Positions 45,176-54,626 of a DNA stretch of 64,000 bases are shown piece by piece. The DNA is from Microbulbifer sp. YPW16 (lineage in GTDB: Bacteria > Pseudomonadota > Gammaproteobacteria > Pseudomonadales > Cellvibrionaceae). A program made the translations under genes and the position numbers. The notes beneath the pieces are model-generated. The model did not search any database. It was not told where the DNA came from and saw only the letters and a program-made list of their open reading frames with translations. How positions within the stretch are numbered: the stretch's first letter is position 1; each line of letters begins with the position of its first letter. The stretch is from contig NZ_CP089928.1 of NCBI RefSeq assembly GCF_021290385.1, positions 3,242,001 through 3,306,000 on the forward strand. Reading direction: 5' to 3'.

Positions 45176-46635
45176 GTGGCAAGGCAGCCTTCGAACGCGG
45201 CCTGGTGTGGCTGCGCAACGATCTCCGCGTGCACGACAATACCGCCCTGCATCGCGCGGCCGGGAGTTGCAGCGAAGTTGCGGCGATTTTTATCGCCTGC
45301 CCGAAAACCTGGCAGGGCCAGGATGAGGGCGATCCACTGGTTTCGTTTCGCATGGCCTGCCTGCGGGAAGTGCAGGAGGGCCTGGCCCAGCGCAATATAC
45401 CGCTGTACTTCCTCGAGTTGCGGGAGTTTGGGCAGGTGCCGGCGGCATTGTCCCAGGTAGTGGAAAAACTGGGTGCCGATGCCCTGTTCGCCAATGCAGA
45501 GTACCCGCTCAACGAGCAGCGGCGTGACAATGCAGTGCGGGAGGCACTGAAGAAAATTAATGTGCCAGTGGAATACTGCACCGACCGCACCCTGGTGCCG
45601 CCGGGCTCGGTAACCACTGGCAGCGGCGAGGCCTACAAGGTCTTTACGCCGTTCAAGCGGGCGTTTATCAGCCAGTTCGGCGGCGACAGCTACCAGCCCC
45701 TGCCGGCGCCCCGCAAGCGCAGTGCGGATGTGGACTGGCCCGCCTGGCTCGAAGTGGAGGGCAGTAACAACCTGGTGCAGACGATTCCCGGGTCCCTGGA
45801 GGGATACCCGCTGGAAGTGGATAAACGCGGTACCGTAAAGGGCTGGCAACCGGGGGAGAAGGCGGCGATGCGCCGCCTGAAGTCGTTCAGTGAGATCATT
45901 GACGGCTATGAGGACGAGCGGGATTTCCCCGCGATTGACGCCACGTCGCGACTGTCCCCTTACCTGAACAGTGGTGCCATCTCGGTGCGCCAGTGTGCGC
46001 ACATGGCGCTGGAGTGCAACAGGGATCGCTGGAGCGGCGGCAGCGATGGCATCGCCTGCTGGCTGGGGGAGTTGATCTGGCGCGAGTTCTACACCCACCT
46101 GGTGGCGGCCCATCCCCGCCTGTGCAAGCACAAGCCGTTCAAGCCCGAGACCGAGGGAGTCGAGTGGTCCGGGGATGAAGTGTCGTTCCGCCGCTGGACC
46201 CTCGGCAAGACCGGTGTGCCGATTGTGGATGCGGCCATGCGCCAGCTGGAGCAGACCGGCTGGATGCACAATCGCCTGCGCATGGTGGTGGCGTCCTTCC
46301 TGACCAAGAACCTGCTGATCGACTGGCGCTGGGGCGAGCGCTATTTCATGAACAAGCTGGTGGATGCGGATTTTGCCTCGAATAACGGGGGCTGGCAGTG
46401 GGCGGCCTCCACGGGTACCGACGCCGCTCCTTACTTCCGTGTGTTCAATCCATATAGCCAGTCAAAGAAATTTGATCGGGACGGGGACTTTATCCGCCGT
46501 TTTGTGCCGGAATTGCAGAGTGTGCGCGGCGATGAAATCCATTGCCCGCCACGTATGTCGGACTACCCGCCGCCGATCTGCGATGTAAAGGAAACCCGCA
46601 AGCGGGCGATCGAGGCCTTTGCAGACCTGAAATGA
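45172..46635 (+). CDS. phrB: Deoxyribodipyrimidine photolyase
   Basis: A 487-residue CPD photolyase that splits UV-induced cyclobutane dimers using FADH- and light. The N-terminal antenna domain (VWLRNDLRVHDNTAL) precedes the helical FAD domain with SRLSPYLNSGAIS, ELIWREFY, and the signature WGERYFMNKLVDAD followed by FASNNGGWQWAASTGTD. The length is right for a class I enzyme. It begins in the stop region of the MerR gene (ATGA), so the two are translationally coupled. Last gene of the operon. Confidence 0.95.
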   Translation: MSGKAAFERGLVWLRNDLRVHDNTALHRAAGSCSEVAAIFIACPKTWQGQDEGDPLVSFRMACLREVQEGLAQRNIPLYFLELREFGQVPAALSQVVEKLGADALFANAEYPLNEQRRDNAVREALKKINVPVEYCTDRTLVPPGSVTTGSGEAYKVFTPFKRAFISQFGGDSYQPLPAPRKRSADVDWPAWLEVEGSNNLVQTIPGSLEGYPLEVDKRGTVKGWQPGEKAAMRRLKSFSEIIDGYEDERDFPAIDATSRLSPYLNSGAISVRQCAHMALECNRDRWSGGSDGIACWLGELIWREFYTHLVAAHPRLCKHKPFKPETEGVEWSGDEVSFRRWTLGKTGVPIVDAAMRQLEQTGWMHNRLRMVVASFLTKNLLIDWRWGERYFMNKLVDADFASNNGGWQWAASTGTDAAPYFRVFNPYSQSKKFDRDGDFIRRFVPELQSVRGDEIHCPPRMSDYPPPICDVKETRKRAIEAFADLK

Positions 46636-46806
46636 ACCACCGGCGGCGAACGGCCGGCAAACTGCCGTGGATTAACAGGAATTGATCGCGCCGTCCCGGG
46701 ATTGTGGCGAGGCGTGTCTATACTTGGCCCATCGCGACCACCGCCAACATAACAGCGCAAAGGCGTGCGGCACATGTAAGCCCGCGTACAAGCAAAGGAG
46801 TGCGAC

Positions 46807-48990
46807 ATGGGATTCACCGCGAAATCCATCAGCCTGGCCGTGGCACTGGCAGCAGCATCGGCCAGCTTTGCCGACGAGAATGTCACCGAGGACCTCTACA
46901 GTAATTTTTATGTCTTCGGTGACAGCCTGTCCGACAGCGGCAATGCCGGCATATTTACCAGCCCCGACCCGGGTGGGGAAACTCCGCGCCAGCCGGCCAT
47001 CAGCTTTACCGCCCAGCGCTTCGGCCTCCCCATGCTGACGCCGTCCTGTTTCGGCCTGGGGCCGGATTTCGGTGGCGCCATTCCCTGTGCGCCGGCCCCG
47101 GGCACGCCGGCAGAGCAGGTGGCACAGATCTCGCAATCTCTGCTGGCCAACGGTAATAACTGGGCAGTGGGCGGTAACCGGGCCGCCGATGTGTTGCTCG
47201 ACGTGGTGGGTCCGCAGCGCTTTCTCGAGCTGTTTCCCGATACCACCGTCGCCGACCACAACAGCCTGACTACCATCCTGCCGGATTCCACCCGCTGCGG
47301 CCCCGACGGCATCTGCGATCCTGCCGCCGGTGAGAGCCCCTACCTGCCTCCGGCGGAGGTGGCAGCCGCCGTGGCCGCGTTTGGTGACCCGGTGGCACTA
47401 CAGGCGCTGGTAAACGATCCCGGCAATGGTATCGGGCTGACCGGTGTACCCAACGCCAGTGGGCAGGGGTTCCTGCAGCGCAACAGTATCGATTCCCATG
47501 CGCTCTATTACCTGAACGGGGGTGGCAACGACATCATTGCCGGCACCCTGGCCGGAACCATCAGCCCGGAAAGTATGGAGCGGGCGGCCGGGTTTCTCAC
47601 TTTCGCGGTCGCCGAGCTGAGCACGGCGGGAGCGGACTATGTGGTGGTATCGAACGTACCGCGGGTGGGTAATACGCCGCTGATGAATGATATCGGCCCG
47701 GGTGCGGTGAGTACTGCCAATATCGGCACGTCGCTGTATAACGAGGCGCTGCGTTCGCAGTTGGTGCTGCTGGGGGCCAATGTGCTGATCCTCGATTCTG
47801 CTGGGCTTGCCGCGCTGGCACTGGACAGGCCGGGATTGTTTGGCTTTGCCGATATCGACCAGGCTGCCACCTGTTATATGGCGGGTGCCTGTGCCAACCC
47901 GGACCCGGTGTTCAGTGAAAACGGCAGTGCGCCCAATGCGGACCGCCTGTATTTCAACGATGGCGTGCACCCGACCCTGGCAGCGCAGGAAGTGCTCGGT
48001 GATTATTATTATTCGGTACTGAGCGCACCGGTGGGCTTCGGCTTACTGCCCGACCTGGGTTACCAGAATTACCGCACGCACCAGACCAATATCGACCATC
48101 ACCTGGTGGCCCAGCGTTTCCGCGAGCCCACCACCACCATTTTCTTCGGCGGTGCGTGGCAGCGGACCGAGCTGGGCGGCGGACCGGCCCAGTATTACGA
48201 CGACAGCGCCTGGAATGGCCTGTTTGGCTTCAGCTTCAATGCCGCCGAGAATTTCGAGTGGTCCCTGTCGCTTTCCTATGGCAGCACCGAGTACACGCCG
48301 GACAACCTGTGGCTGGAGGCGGACAACCTGAATTTCAGCTGGTTTGCCCGCTGGAACGACGAGCGCTGGTTTGTTGATGGTGGCTTTACCTACAGTGATA
48401 TCGATTATGACGAAGTGGATCGCCGTATCCACCTGGGCCAGTCGTTCCGGACCCGGGTCCAGGCGGGCACCGAGGGTGATGCCTCCGGTGTGTTCCTGCG
48501 CGGCGGTTACGATACCGCTCCGGCACTGCCCTGCCAGCTGGGCCCGTTCGTATCGGTGGAGTGGACCGAGGTAGAGGTCGACCGCTTCCGCGAGCGCACC
48601 GATCCAGATCTCCGCTATGTCAGCAGTGTCACCGGCGAGACCCTCGACCCGATCGGGCTCAAGGTGAAGGGCCAGGACCGGGAATACCTGCGCTACCGTG
48701 CTGGCTTTTTCTACAACGCGCCGGAAAATGCCGAATGGCGCTGGTTCGGGGAAGTCTGGGTGGAAGGCAATGACGGTGACGATACCGCCGATGTCCGCGT
48801 CGGTCTCAAGTCGATTCGTGGCAACAGTGCGTACCTGAGGGCCTATGACAGCGACGGGCGCGGTTTCTTCCAGAACGGCGCCGGTGCCATGGTGGGGCTG
48901 AATGTCACCGAAAAACTGCAGGTGAGCGGCAATATCATGCTGCGCCCGGAGGATGAGATCGGTGGCCTGAACATCAATTACCGCTTCTGA
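46807..48990 (+). CDS. GDSL esterase autotransporter (EstA type)
   Basis: A 727-residue autotransporter. A signal peptide (cut after SASFA, about residue 22) leads to an SGNH/GDSL esterase passenger: block I GDSLSDSGN with nucleophile Ser 40, block III GGGND (about 237), and block V DGVHPT (about 385) with catalytic Asp and His. From about residue 445 to the end is a 12-strand-type autotransporter barrel ending in the C-terminal Phe (INYRF). It is expected to display the esterase on the outer surface, as EstA of Pseudomonas does. AAAGGAG precedes the ATG. Monocistronic. Confidence 0.92.
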   Translation: MGFTAKSISLAVALAAASASFADENVTEDLYSNFYVFGDSLSDSGNAGIFTSPDPGGETPRQPAISFTAQRFGLPMLTPSCFGLGPDFGGAIPCAPAPGTPAEQVAQISQSLLANGNNWAVGGNRAADVLLDVVGPQRFLELFPDTTVADHNSLTTILPDSTRCGPDGICDPAAGESPYLPPAEVAAAVAAFGDPVALQALVNDPGNGIGLTGVPNASGQGFLQRNSIDSHALYYLNGGGNDIIAGTLAGTISPESMERAAGFLTFAVAELSTAGADYVVVSNVPRVGNTPLMNDIGPGAVSTANIGTSLYNEALRSQLVLLGANVLILDSAGLAALALDRPGLFGFADIDQAATCYMAGACANPDPVFSENGSAPNADRLYFNDGVHPTLAAQEVLGDYYYSVLSAPVGFGLLPDLGYQNYRTHQTNIDHHLVAQRFREPTTTIFFGGAWQRTELGGGPAQYYDDSAWNGLFGFSFNAAENFEWSLSLSYGSTEYTPDNLWLEADNLNFSWFARWNDERWFVDGGFTYSDIDYDEVDRRIHLGQSFRTRVQAGTEGDASGVFLRGGYDTAPALPCQLGPFVSVEWTEVEVDRFRERTDPDLRYVSSVTGETLDPIGLKVKGQDREYLRYRAGFFYNAPENAEWRWFGEVWVEGNDGDDTADVRVGLKSIRGNSAYLRAYDSDGRGFFQNGAGAMVGLNVTEKLQVSGNIMLRPEDEIGGLNINYRF

Positions 48991-49121
48991 GGCTGCAGTC
49001 AGAGGGTGGGTATCCGCTTGACCAGGAACGGAGTACGGTCACCGAATTTTCTGCGGCAAAGGCGCCCAAAATGGCGCGGGAATGCGAAAAGCACCGCGCT
49101 TTAGCGCCATCGATTACCCGC

Positions 49122-49156
49122 CCGGTTGTTAACGTAGAAGTATCGATAACAACCGG
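49122..49156. promoter_or_regulatory. 10-bp perfect inverted repeat upstream of the aminotransferase
   Basis: CCGGTTGTTA (49122-49131) and TAACAACCGG (49147-49156) are perfect reverse complements with a 15-base spacer, ending 9 bases before the ATG. The right arm abuts the ribosome site. It may be an operator for the Lrp-type regulator encoded downstream or a stem-loop in the leader. Confidence 0.55.
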
Positions 49157-49165
49157 ACAGGAACG

Positions 49166-50359
49166 ATGTACAAGCCACATTTCAGTAACGCCAGCGAGCG
49201 ACTCAACCAGGCGGATGCCAATGTCTGGGCGGTCAGTGACCGGGCCCACGAACTGGCCGACAAAGGCGAGGACGTGATATTCCTGTGTGTGGGCGACCCC
49301 AACTTCGATACCCCGGAGCCGATCCTCGATTACACCCGCGCGCGCCTGGGTGTCGGCCGTACCCACTATTCCCCCGATGCCGGCGAGCCGATGCTGCGAA
49401 GTGCCATCGCCGCGATCGAGAGCAAGGTGTCGCCGCACCCGTGCAGCCCGGACGATGTAGTGGTGTTCCCCGGTGGTACCAACGCCATTTACGCCGTGCT
49501 CGCCTGCCTGCTGAACCCCGGCGAGAAAGTGCTGATCCCGGAGCCGATGTATATCGGCTATGTGCCCATCTGCAACGCACTGGGCCTGGAGATGCAGAAA
49601 GTCGCCTGCCCGGCGGAGGACAACTTCGCCTTTGACGTGGAGGCGATCAAGGCGGCGATCACCGACGACATCCGCGTGGTGATGATCAATACCCCGGTGA
49701 ATCCCACCGGCGCCATGGCCACCCCGGAGCAGCTGCGCGAGCTGGCCGCCTACTGCCGCGAGCGCGATATCTGGCTGATCAGCGACGAGATGTACTCGAT
49801 GATCACCTTTGCCCGCCGTCATACCTCCCTGCGCACCGCCGCCGAGGAGCTGGACAACGTGGTAGTGATTGACGGCCTGAGCAAGTCCCACGCCATGAGT
49901 GGCTGGCGCCTGGGCTGGGCGGTGGCCAGGGGCGAGCTGACCGAGCGGCTGGCCCAGTTCGCCGGCGCCACCATCTTCGGTTGCCCCCAGTTTATCCAGG
50001 AGGCGGCGGCCTTTGCGCTGGAGTTCGACTCCTATTTCGTCAGCCAGATGCGCGATGCCTACCAGCAGCGCCGTGACCTGATTGTCGAGCGGATTGCCGG
50101 GATCCCGGGGCTCAGCTGTGCCACGCCGGACGCCGGCATGTTCGTGATGGTGGATGTGTCGAAGGTGGCGGAATCCGGCGAGGCCTTTGCCGAGGCGCTG
50201 CTGGACGCGGAGCACGTGTCGGTCCTGCCGGGTGCGCCGTTCGGCGCCAGTGCGGTGAACCACGTGCGCCTGACCCTGGCCGCCGATGACGGGGACCTGC
50301 GCCGCGCGCTGGACCGTATCGAGCGCTTCGTCACCAGTGGTAACCGCCAGGCGGGTTGA
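49166..50359 (+). CDS. PLP-dependent aminotransferase class I/II, AruH-like
   Basis: A 397-residue fold-type I aminotransferase. Motifs: NTPVNPTGA (Asn for PLP), SDEMYS (Asp), the PLP lysine in DGLSKSHAMSGWRLGW (about residue 240), and PDAGMFVMVDV near the end with the substrate-binding Arg in NHVRLTLA. The text is closest in memory to arginine:pyruvate transaminase AruH of Pseudomonas, but substrate specificity in this group cannot be read from sequence. It is followed by an Lrp-family regulator, an arrangement common for amino-acid catabolic aminotransferases. Start is ATG 49166. Confidence 0.85.
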   Translation: MYKPHFSNASERLNQADANVWAVSDRAHELADKGEDVIFLCVGDPNFDTPEPILDYTRARLGVGRTHYSPDAGEPMLRSAIAAIESKVSPHPCSPDDVVVFPGGTNAIYAVLACLLNPGEKVLIPEPMYIGYVPICNALGLEMQKVACPAEDNFAFDVEAIKAAITDDIRVVMINTPVNPTGAMATPEQLRELAAYCRERDIWLISDEMYSMITFARRHTSLRTAAEELDNVVVIDGLSKSHAMSGWRLGWAVARGELTERLAQFAGATIFGCPQFIQEAAAFALEFDSYFVSQMRDAYQQRRDLIVERIAGIPGLSCATPDAGMFVMVDVSKVAESGEAFAEALLDAEHVSVLPGAPFGASAVNHVRLTLAADDGDLRRALDRIERFVTSGNRQAG

Positions 50360-50456
50360 TTGAGGCGGCGGGCCAGTGGCCCGCCCGACCCGATGTTTCG
50401 GCCCGGCACGAATGCCGGTATCCTTGGCCCCTCCGTGGTAGAAGATCAACAACACC

Positions 50457-50933
50457 GTGAAAATCGACCGGCATAACCTGAAAATCCTGCAGGCACTGCA
50501 GACCAACGCGCGTATCAGCAACCTGAACCTGAGTGAAGAGATCGGCCTGTCCGAGAGCGCCTGCCTGGCGCGGGTCAAGCGGCTCACCAGTGAGCGCTAC
50601 ATCCGCGAGTTCCTCGCGGAGGTCAACCTGGACAAGGTCCGCCACGCAGAGTTCTACGTCAATGTGGCCCTGAAACGCCAGGATGCCCGCACCAGCGAGA
50701 GCTTCCGGCGCGCCATCAACGATATCCCGCAGATCGTTTCCTGCGTGAAGATGTCGGGAGAGTTCGATTACATGCTGCGCTTTATCTGCCCGGACGCGGC
50801 GGACTTCAACCGGGTGTCCGAGCAGTTGCTGGCCAACGAGGATGCGGCCATTTCGCGCATGACCTCGCACCTGGTGATCGAGAAGACCAAGCCGTTCAAG
50901 GGTTACCCCCTGGAACTGTTGTTCCAGGACTGA
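50457..50933 (+). CDS. Lrp/AsnC family transcriptional regulator
   Basis: A 158-residue regulator with the N-terminal helix-turn-helix (LKILQALQTNARISNLNLSEEIGLSESACLARVKRL) and the C-terminal RAM ligand-binding/oligomerisation domain (about 70-150). Lrp proteins sense amino acids; its placement 97 bases after the aminotransferase suggests it controls that gene. The GTG start at 50457 gives the typical IDRHNLKILQAL N-terminus. Confidence 0.9.
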   Translation: MKIDRHNLKILQALQTNARISNLNLSEEIGLSESACLARVKRLTSERYIREFLAEVNLDKVRHAEFYVNVALKRQDARTSESFRRAINDIPQIVSCVKMSGEFDYMLRFICPDAADFNRVSEQLLANEDAAISRMTSHLVIEKTKPFKGYPLELLFQD

Positions 50934-50976
50934 TCTGTCCCTTTCCGGGCCGGCGATGGCCGGCCCCCGCCCCGGT

Positions 50977-52017
50977 TCAGACCAGCATCATTGCCAGGGT
51001 GCGATCCACCAGCCACCAGGCTGCCAGGCCGCCCACCACATAGGAAACCGGGGTCGCCACCAGTGCGCTGGCGGGCGCACTGGTCCGGGCCTCCCACAGT
51101 TGCACCGATGGCAACCGCCGGCCCAGCCAGTACAACGCGGCCAGCGCGCCAATAAAGGCCAGTTGTCCCGCCTCCACGCCGATATTGAACACTGCCAGCG
51201 ACAGCGGGATCGCGTGCCCGGGTACGCCAATTTCCGCCAGCGCCCCGGCGAATCCCAGCCCGTGTAGCAGCCCGAAGGCAAAAGCCACCAGCCAGGGTCG
51301 CTGGATCGCGATGGTCGAGCGGCCGCGCTGTTTCTGCAGAATCTCGCTGGCGACAAACACGATGCTGAGGGCAATGATCGCCTCCACCGGCGCCTGCGGC
51401 ACGGCGACCCAGCCGAGCACTGCGGCGGCCAGGGTCAGGCTGTGGGCAAGGGTGAAAGCTGTGATGGTGATCACCAGTTGCCGCCAGCCACTGACCAGCA
51501 GCACCAGTGCCAGCACAAACAGCAGGTGGTCGATACCCAGCAGGATATGCTCCACACCCAGCACGAAATAGGTCGCGGCAACCTGGGCGCCACTGGCCCT
51601 GGTATCCACCACCATTCCGGTTTTGTCCGGTAACAGGCGCGCCACCTGTTCGCGCCCGTCCTGCCACTGGATGCGCACCAGTGCGTCGGTCATGGTCTGG
51701 CTCAGCCCATCAATGGATACCTGTGCACCGGCCAGTTTTTCCGGGTGGCGGATATCCCAGGACTCGGTGTAGAAGCCATTGGCGAAGCTGGCGCGCGGTG
51801 TGCCGGTGGGCACCACGCTGTCGTCGAAGCGCGCGTTGATGGCCAGCCGCAGGTCGCCGCGGGCCGGTACCCGCCAGGTTACCCTGAAGGACTCTTCCGC
51901 GGTCTGCCGGACCTGCAGGTAGGCCGGGCGCAGTTCGTGGGAGCTGGCCTGGAATGACAGCAGCAGGGCCAGGAGGGCAAAGATCATTGTAATCTGGAGC
52001 AGCGACAGGCGATTCAT
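50977..52017 (-). CDS. HupE/UreJ family membrane protein
   Basis: A 346-residue protein with a signal peptide (cut after QASS or ASSHE region), a periplasmic N-terminal domain (about 26-165) and about six membrane helices in the C-terminal half. Conserved His motifs (GVEHILLGIDHLLF, FTLAHSLTL, FGLLHGLGFAG) are those of the HupE/UreJ_2 family, whose members transport Ni2+ or Co2+; this longer form has no proven metal. It overlaps the upstream PPIase gene by 4 bases, so the two are co-translated. No hydrogenase or urease genes are in the window. Confidence 0.85.
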   Translation of the reverse strand: MNRLSLLQITMIFALLALLLSFQASSHELRPAYLQVRQTAEESFRVTWRVPARGDLRLAINARFDDSVVPTGTPRASFANGFYTESWDIRHPEKLAGAQVSIDGLSQTMTDALVRIQWQDGREQVARLLPDKTGMVVDTRASGAQVAATYFVLGVEHILLGIDHLLFVLALVLLVSGWRQLVITITAFTLAHSLTLAAAVLGWVAVPQAPVEAIIALSIVFVASEILQKQRGRSTIAIQRPWLVAFAFGLLHGLGFAGALAEIGVPGHAIPLSLAVFNIGVEAGQLAFIGALAALYWLGRRLPSVQLWEARTSAPASALVATPVSYVVGGLAAWWLVDRTLAMMLV

Positions 52018-52868
52018 TGCATGGCCACCCCGTCAGTTTCGCGCCCCGGGAATTCGTCGATACGCACCCTGTAGGCCGTGCGATAATTTTCGTACTGCGC
52101 TTCGAGTACCTGTTGCTTTTCGCTGCGCTGCCAGTCGCGCAGAACCTCTGCACGCACCTCGTCAAAACCTGCCACCCGCCGGGGCTGGCGGGCCTCGATA
52201 AAAACCAGGTGCAGCCCGTACGCTGACTCCACCGGACCGCTCCACTGCCCCCGGGGCAGGTCGAGCAGCTTCGCGGCAAATCCCCCGCCGAAAACCCGCT
52301 CCAGCCGCTCGCTGCTCTCGTCACGGTAGTGGGCCTGCAGCAGGCTGCTGTCACCCAGCTCCGCCTCCGGTACCCCTTCCCCGAGCAGTGCCCGGGCGGT
52401 CTCGACAGCCGATTCCGGGTTTTCGTGGGCCGCGCGGTCGAAATAGACCTGCCGGAAACTCATGCGTGCCGGCCTCCGGTATTGTTCGGCATTGGCGGCG
52501 TGGAAATCCCGCAGGGTTTTTTCGCCGGGATCGACGGCATCGACCAGGTCCCGGGCCAGGAACTCCATCTTCATGCGCAGGCGCCGCCTGATGACCGTGT
52601 CATCCCTGTCCAGGCCCAGGTTCATTGCCTCGCGGTAAAGCACTTCCTCGCGGATAAAGTTTTCCACGAGGTCATGTAGTTCCTGCTCAGAGGGCGGGCG
52701 CTGCCAGCGCCGCTCGAACACGGCGGCGAGATGATCGATACGGTCGCGGCTTACGACGATTTCATCCAAACTTTCATCTCTATCCGTAAATACAGCGTTG
52801 ATGCCGAACAGCAGCGCCCCGATCAGGGCAAAGTGCACCAGCGGTTCACGCAAGTACGAATTACGCAT
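52014..52868 (-). CDS. Membrane-anchored peptidylprolyl isomerase (PpiC/parvulin-like)
   Basis: A 284-residue protein with a single N-terminal membrane segment (about residues 10-26), a SurA-N/PpiD-like helical region (about 40-120), and a parvulin-type domain (about 130-235; QVYFDRAAHENPES, PRGQWSGPVESAYGLHLVFIEARQP). It probably aids folding of periplasmic proteins, perhaps its co-translated partner, the HupE-like protein. The ATG at 52868 is chosen because the upstream frame extension lacks membrane or family features. Confidence 0.82.
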   Translation of the reverse strand: MRNSYLREPLVHFALIGALLFGINAVFTDRDESLDEIVVSRDRIDHLAAVFERRWQRPPSEQELHDLVENFIREEVLYREAMNLGLDRDDTVIRRRLRMKMEFLARDLVDAVDPGEKTLRDFHAANAEQYRRPARMSFRQVYFDRAAHENPESAVETARALLGEGVPEAELGDSSLLQAHYRDESSERLERVFGGGFAAKLLDLPRGQWSGPVESAYGLHLVFIEARQPRRVAGFDEVRAEVLRDWQRSEKQQVLEAQYENYRTAYRVRIDEFPGRETDGVAMQ

Positions 52869-53160
52869 ACTGACGTCCTTTCCATTATTGTTGGGCCTGT
52901 AGTTCCCGGGGCTGTTAGAGCCGGGGTCATGCCAGTCGGGGGGAGGAGATGCGGGGCGCCTGCCACGGCTCCCCCACGGCGATTGCAATGACGCTCGATC
53001 GGATAGTAGTCCGGAGTGCTTCCGGTCGTGGCCGCCTGGCAGGTAAAACCGCATCCGGTACGCAAATTTCATCGACAGGGGCGGAAAGCTGGCCCGTCGG
53101 GGAGTGTGGGGCCAGACTTCAAGGGTCTTATGGGCGAACCGCTTGTAAAGGAGGCAGGCT

Positions 53161-53562
53161 GTGAGAAACAGCGGAACGATTTACCTGATTCTGAATGCGT
53201 TGGTGTTCGCGATCATCGGTGTGATGGCCTTTGCCAATCCAGCGGCTTTCGCCAAGACGATCGACTTTGCGTTGCTGGCACCCTCGGCCATGCCGGAGTT
53301 CCTGGCCACATTTGGCGGGTTGATGCTGGCGATCGCCGCAGCGATCGCGTTGGCCCTGGTGTTCCGGCGCCATCGACCCACCGCATTCCTCCTGCTGGCA
53401 ATGGCCTATGCCGGGTTTGGTGGCGGGCGCCTGGTGGGCATGCTGGCCCACAGTGGTTTTGACTGGCGCAATGGGTTGTTCTTTGCCACCGAGGTGCTGC
53501 TAATACTGTGGGGCGTTGCCTGTTACCTTCACGGGCGTGACAAGCGCCCCCAGGCTTCCTGA
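53161..53562 (+). CDS. DUF4345-like membrane protein
   Basis: A 133-residue protein with four hydrophobic segments (about 7-25, 45-65, 72-90 and 102-120), the layout of the DUF4345 family; function unknown. The GTG start at 53161 is 6 bases after a strong AAGGAGG (53148-53154). Stand-alone, convergent with the desaturase. Confidence 0.75.
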   Translation: MRNSGTIYLILNALVFAIIGVMAFANPAAFAKTIDFALLAPSAMPEFLATFGGLMLAIAAAIALALVFRRHRPTAFLLLAMAYAGFGGGRLVGMLAHSGFDWRNGLFFATEVLLILWGVACYLHGRDKRPQAS

Positions 53563-53565
53563 AAC

Positions 53566-53611
53566 AAAAATGCGTGGCACCGGACGCCCTGTAACGGGTG
53601 CCGGGCCACGC
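53566..53611 (-). terminator. Terminator of the sterol desaturase-like gene
   Basis: GCGTGGC (53572-53578) pairs with GCCACGC (53605-53611) around an inner GCCC/GGGT stem. On the minus strand the stem is followed by ATTTTTG (A-run at 53566-53570). Confidence 0.7.
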
Positions 53612-53651
53612 GAGCTTGCGGACTTCATTGCCGATCAGCCGCAATCCGGTG

Positions 53652-54464
53652 TCAGGCGGTCACCTGCAAATCTTCTCTCCCGTCGTCATCGCCGTTATTC
53701 CCGGCAGCGGCACGGCGGAACTCGTCCTTGTAGTTCTTAAACTCGGTGCCCATCCAGCGGTCCCACCAGGTGAAGTAGAAGCCGTAGTTGCCCTGGAATT
53801 TCTGGTGATGCAGGTCGTGATGCGTAGTGGTGGTCATAAAGTCCAGCGGGCCATCGACCCAGCTGCGCGGATGGAATTCGCAGCCGGCGTGCAGCATCGC
53901 GTTGCGAAAGATCATTACGAAAATAAACGCCAGCCACACCAGCACATGCAGGGGCATCAGGGTCAGGATCAGGGGGGAGAAGACCGCCATCAGCACACCC
54001 TCGCCCACCGAAAAACTGTAGGCCGCCCATGGCGTGGGGGTGCGGGACAGGTGGTGTACCCGATGGAAGTGCCGGAACAGGCGGGGATGATGCATGGCCC
54101 GGTGGGTCCAGTAGAAGTAGGCATCGTGGACCAGGATGACCACCGGCAGGCTCAGGACAGCCCACCACAATGGATAGTCCCCCCACTCCCAGTAGAGCTT
54201 CACCAGCCCCCAGTCGCGCAGCACGCTGGTGATGATGCCCACGGTGGCAAAAATCCCCAGGGTCAGCATGGAGAAGCTGACTTCCCGGCGGATATCCCGC
54301 CAGCGGGCACGGCGCTTCTGGATCCGCCGGCGCTCCATCCAGCCCCGGAACAGCCAGCTGACGGACAGGCTCACTGCGGTAGCAGCCATCAGGTAGCGAA
54401 ACAGGTCAGTCCTGAAATGCGACAGCCATGCCTGGGCCATCTCCGCGAGAAACGCCACTTCCAT
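53652..54464 (-). CDS. Sterol desaturase/fatty acid hydroxylase superfamily protein
   Basis: A 270-residue membrane di-iron enzyme. The histidine clusters are present in order: HDAYFYWTHRAMHH, HRVHHLS and HHDLHHQ, which bind the diiron centre. About four membrane segments lie between about 18 and 190. The family hydroxylates or desaturates sterols, fatty acids, carotenoids or other lipids; the substrate here is unknown. It lies downstream of a membrane AraC regulator on the same strand with a 162-base gap. Confidence 0.9.
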   Translation of the reverse strand: MEVAFLAEMAQAWLSHFRTDLFRYLMAATAVSLSVSWLFRGWMERRRIQKRRARWRDIRREVSFSMLTLGIFATVGIITSVLRDWGLVKLYWEWGDYPLWWAVLSLPVVILVHDAYFYWTHRAMHHPRLFRHFHRVHHLSRTPTPWAAYSFSVGEGVLMAVFSPLILTLMPLHVLVWLAFIFVMIFRNAMLHAGCEFHPRSWVDGPLDFMTTTTHHDLHHQKFQGNYGFYFTWWDRWMGTEFKNYKDEFRRAAAGNNGDDDGREDLQVTA

Positions 54465-54626
54465 AGGTTCACCTGCTTATTCTTCTTCCGATGTTTTTTA
54501 TGGTGGCCGCAGGGCCGGACACAAGGTCCGCCCCCACAGTGAATCAGGGAAGAGTCTGGCGGAAAGTGCGGGTGGACGCTTACGGAAAACGAAAAAACAG
54601 CTGACGGATTCCGGAATTATGCCGAT

